Position numbers and translations under genes: made by a program. A stretch of 7,391 nt of DNA, taken from Phycisphaerales bacterium. GTDB lineage: Bacteria > Planctomycetota > Phycisphaerae > Tepidisphaerales > Tepidisphaeraceae. Every line of letters begins with the position of its first letter. The stretch's first letter is position 1. Below are positions 5,677-7,391 of the stretch, one piece after another. Location: NCBI GenBank assembly GCA_028288945.1, contig JAQGHH010000558.1, positions 1 to 7,391 on the forward strand, written 5' to 3'. The notes below the pieces were generated by a model, which did no database searches, had not been told where the DNA came from, and saw only the letters and a list, made by a program, of their open reading frames with translations.

Positions 5677-5786
5677 AAAGTTGCCAGTTGTCAATAAATG
5701 CGAAGCGACAAAGGTGATCTAAAGCTCTCGATGCGCTATCCTGTAACGGACCACCGATAATAACCGCTTCCTTCACTGGCAACTTT
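5677..5786. repeat. 110-bp foldable element with 12-bp terminal inverted repeats
   Basis: AAAGTTGCCAGT (5677-5688) and ACTGGCAACTTT (5775-5786) are perfect reverse complements bounding almost the entire spacer between the lipoprotein and Rieske genes. Further pairs occur in nested order inside: GAAGCG (5702-5707) with CGCTTC (5765-5770), and GGTG (5713-5716) with CACC (5752-5755). The element could be a MITE-like insertion or a structured RNA. Its right end stops 5 nt before the Rieske ATG, where a Shine-Dalgarno sequence would be expected and none is seen. The spacer is more AT-rich than the surrounding genes. Confidence 0.6.
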
Positions 5787-5791
5787 TCCCA

Positions 5792-6118
5792 ATGTCCTGG
5801 ACCTCCCTCTGCGACCTGTCCGAGTTGGAAGAAGGCAACGGCAAGTACGTCGAGATCGGCGGCTTCCAGCTCGCCGTCTTCCTTAACAAGGGAAAAGTCT
5901 ACGTCACCGACAACACCTGCCCCCACGCCGGCGGCAGCCTCTCGGGCGGCGCGATCCAGGACGACTGCGTCGTCTGCCCCTGGCACGCCTGGCCCTTCCG
6001 CCTCGACAATGGCCAGCTACGCGACATGCCCGGCTGCGCCATCACCACCTACAAAGCCCGAGTTGTAGAGCCCGCCGACAGACCCAAGATCGTCCAGGCG
6101 AATTTGCCGATCTTCTGA
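5792..6118 (+). CDS. Small Rieske [2Fe-2S] ferredoxin-like protein
   Basis: The 108-residue protein is a single Rieske domain. The two cluster-binding motifs are CPHAGG (C43, H45) and CPWHAW (C62, H65), giving the two cysteines and two histidines that hold a [2Fe-2S] cluster. Size and pattern match stand-alone Rieske ferredoxins and NirD-like subunits, which pass electrons to an oxygenase or reductase. No partner oxygenase, reductase or nitrite reductase large subunit is in the window, so its electron acceptor is unknown. The second motif has alanine after the histidine where glycine is common; the cluster ligands are unaffected. There is no signal peptide or membrane segment, so it is cytosolic. 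The ATG at 5792 has no recognisable ribosome binding site, and the repeat at 5677-5786 abuts it. Confidence 0.92.
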   Translation: MSWTSLCDLSELEEGNGKYVEIGGFQLAVFLNKGKVYVTDNTCPHAGGSLSGGAIQDDCVVCPWHAWPFRLDNGQLRDMPGCAITTYKARVVEPADRPKIVQANLPIF

Positions 6119-6132
6119 CGCTCTACCAATCG

Positions 6133-6157
6133 GCTCCCGCCACATTTTATCGGGAGC
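6133..6157 (+). terminator. Possible terminator hairpin after the Rieske gene
   Basis: GCTCCCG (6133-6139) and CGGGAGC (6151-6157) form a perfect 7-bp GC-rich stem 14 nt past the Rieske stop codon. The T-rich run lies in the 11-nt loop rather than after the stem, so a classical intrinsic terminator is uncertain. Confidence 0.4.
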
Positions 6158-6201
6158 GACGTGATCCGATCGCCGCACTGAATTCGACCCCGCGACAGTA
6201 C

Positions 6202-6207
6202 GATAAT
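6202..6207 (+). promoter_or_regulatory. Candidate -10 element of the glycosyltransferase gene
   Basis: GATAAT (5 of 6 to TATAAT) lies 8 nt upstream of the GTG start at 6216. Transcription would begin at or beside the start codon, which fits the lack of a Shine-Dalgarno sequence. No convincing -35 element stands at the right distance. Confidence 0.35.
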
Positions 6208-6215
6208 GTAGCGCA

Positions 6216-7334
6216 GTGGAACCCTCGTACATCACCGTCATCCTTCCCACGCTCAATGAGGCGGAAAATCTGCCGCTGGTCGTACCGCGGATCGCGGCGG
6301 CGCTGGCGGGGCGGGTGTTTGAGATTCTCGTCGTGGACGACGGGAGTCGGGATAACACGGCGGACGTCTGCCGCAGGCTTGCCTTGGAATTCCCGCTTGT
6401 GCTTCATATCCGTTCGGAGCCCAAGGACGGGCTCAGCGGCGCGGTGCTTGAAGGGATGCGGCTGGCGAAGGGTGAGACGTTTGTCGTTATGGATGCGGAC
6501 TTGCAGCATCCGCCCGGAAAATTGCCGGAATTACTCGCGCCCCTGGACAGCGGCGAGGCCGATTTCGTCCTCGGCTCGCGCTACGTGCCCGGAGGGAGCA
6601 CGCAGGAATCATGGGGGCCGGTCCGGCGGTTGAACTCGCGCATCGCCACATTCCTCTCCCGCCCGTTCGCCGGGGATACGCACGACCCAATGTCCGGTTT
6701 CTTCGCGCTCCGCCGGGCGACGTGGCAGCGCGCCCGGCGACTGACGCCGCTGGGGTACAAGGTGGGGCTTGAGCTCATGTGCAAATGCCGGGTGCAATCG
6801 GCCAGGGAAGTGCCGATTCATTTTTCCATCCGCACGCACGGCGAATCCAAGCTCACGCTCAACCAGCAGTTCAAATACCTCGAACACCTGAGCCGGCTCT
6901 ACGATTTCTACTTCCCCCGCGCCTCGCCCGCGATCAAATTCCTGATCGCCACCGCCTGCGCGTGGCTCGTCGCCTTCGGCCCGTACCTGGCGATGGTCGC
7001 GCAAGACGTCCGCCCGGTGCTCGCGCCAAGTCTTGCGTGCCTGCTGGCGATCGGGGTGACCGCCGTGTTCCATTTCCGGTACGTGCGGACCCAGCGCGAA
7101 TTCCTGGCCAGCAGCCGCCCGTGGCTCGACTTCTGGATGATCTCCCTGGCCGAATGGACGGCGTGCATCTGCACCGCCGGCTGGGTGGCCGGGCGCGTCT
7201 ACCATGCCGGCGTTCTGGAAGTATTCTTCCTCCCCTTCGCCACCGCGACGCTCGCACGATACGCGCTCCGCAAGGAAATGATGCAGGACATTCGCGGCTT
7301 GCGTCGTGACTTGCGAGCCATCGATCTGGCCTGA
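6216..7334 (+). CDS. Family-2 glycosyltransferase (dolichyl-phosphate mannosyltransferase-like) fused to GtrA-like membrane domain
   Basis: The 372-residue protein has an N-terminal GT-A catalytic domain (about 5-230) and a C-terminal membrane domain (about 238-352). Catalytic-domain landmarks are PTLNEAENL (11-19), VVDDGSRDNT (39-48), the metal-binding DAD in MDADLQHPP (93-95), GSRYVPGG (120-127), DPMSGFFALRR (157-167) and HGESKL (208-213), the pattern of polyprenyl-phosphate mannosyl/glucosyl transferases. These move a sugar from a nucleotide donor to a lipid phosphate at the inner face of the membrane. Four hydrophobic segments at about 240-261, 267-286, 304-325 and 332-350 fit a GtrA-like domain, proposed in the family to help flip the lipid-linked sugar. 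The frame opens with GTG at 6216, placing the first beta-strand YITVILPTLNE at residues 5-15 as usual; there is no better upstream start. Donor and acceptor are not determinable from sequence. Confidence 0.93.
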   Translation: MEPSYITVILPTLNEAENLPLVVPRIAAALAGRVFEILVVDDGSRDNTADVCRRLALEFPLVLHIRSEPKDGLSGAVLEGMRLAKGETFVVMDADLQHPPGKLPELLAPLDSGEADFVLGSRYVPGGSTQESWGPVRRLNSRIATFLSRPFAGDTHDPMSGFFALRRATWQRARRLTPLGYKVGLELMCKCRVQSAREVPIHFSIRTHGESKLTLNQQFKYLEHLSRLYDFYFPRASPAIKFLIATACAWLVAFGPYLAMVAQDVRPVLAPSLACLLAIGVTAVFHFRYVRTQREFLASSRPWLDFWMISLAEWTACICTAGWVAGRVYHAGVLEVFFLPFATATLARYALRKEMMQDIRGLRRDLRAIDLA

Positions 7335-7363
7335 ACGACGCATTGCGATGGCCGGAAGAAATT

Positions 7364-7391
7364 GAACGCAGAGGCGCGGAGACGCAGAGGG
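7364..7391. repeat. Dispersed-type repeat at the right edge (partial)
   Basis: The purine-rich stretch after the glycosyltransferase contains ACGCAGAGG twice (7366-7374 and 7382-7390), separated by CGCGGAG, and is cut by the window end. The phrase 'GCAGAGGCGCGGAGACGCAGAGG' is one I associate with non-coding repeats scattered through Planctomycetota and Verrucomicrobiota genomes. That association is from memory, not from a search. Confidence 0.5.

Noticed and set aside
5666..5986. Minus-strand open frame across the repeat and the Rieske gene
   Set aside because: It overlaps the Rieske gene, whose cluster ligands are all present, and its product has no known motif.
1..7391. CRISPR array, prophage, transposase or defence island
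   Set aside because: No regularly spaced direct repeats with unique spacers and no protein with transposase, integrase, nuclease or defence-associated motifs were found on either strand.

Overview
The window is GC-rich bacterial chromosome, most likely from a planctomycete (perhaps Phycisphaerae-like). The family-level gene assignments are firm. The taxonomic guess is softer: it rests on the gene mix (a levoglucosan-dehydrogenase-like Gfo/Idh protein, a pyruvate-dependent aldolase, an archaeal/bacterial-type glycogen debranching enzyme) and on several interspersed repeat types that, from general knowledge, recur in Planctomycetota and Verrucomicrobiota genomes. Nothing here is a ribosomal or other phylogenetic marker.

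Layout. On the minus strand at the left edge lies the first part of a glycogen debranching enzyme (1-287, start codon at 287, running off the window). A 395-bp gene-free stretch (288-682) follows, dominated by nested inverted repeats. Next, also on the minus strand, is a cytosolic diguanylate cyclase with two GAF-like domains and a GGDEF domain (683-2185). A divergent 236-bp spacer separates it from the plus-strand genes, which fill the rest of the window: a DapA/NanA-family aldolase (2422-3444), a Gfo/Idh/MocA oxidoreductase resembling levoglucosan dehydrogenase (3798-4985), an unrecognised lipoprotein (4998-5669), a small Rieske ferredoxin-like protein (5792-6118) and a family-2 glycosyltransferase fused to a GtrA-like membrane domain (6216-7334).

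How the genes may work together. The aldolase and the oxidoreductase belong to families that commonly act on sugars and sugar acids. Their neighbourhood suggests carbohydrate catabolism, but a 353-bp gap with its own repeat and a candidate promoter argues against a single tight operon. The oxidoreductase and lipoprotein genes are only 12 nt apart and are probably co-transcribed. The Rieske and glycosyltransferase genes follow on the same strand with gaps of 122 and 97 nt, each containing inverted-repeat structure. The diguanylate cyclase and debranching enzyme are separate minus-strand units.

The most noteworthy content is non-coding: a nested inverted-repeat composite (398-614) built around a self-palindromic 19-bp unit that also occurs a third time at 307-325; a 110-bp foldable element with 12-bp perfect terminal inverted repeats filling the spacer before the Rieske gene (5677-5786); a long hairpin made of short purine-rich direct repeats behind the aldolase gene (3471-3580); and a fourth repeat type at the right edge (7364-7391). 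I see no transposase, CRISPR array, phage gene or recognisable defence system, and no protein-coding system that looks new.
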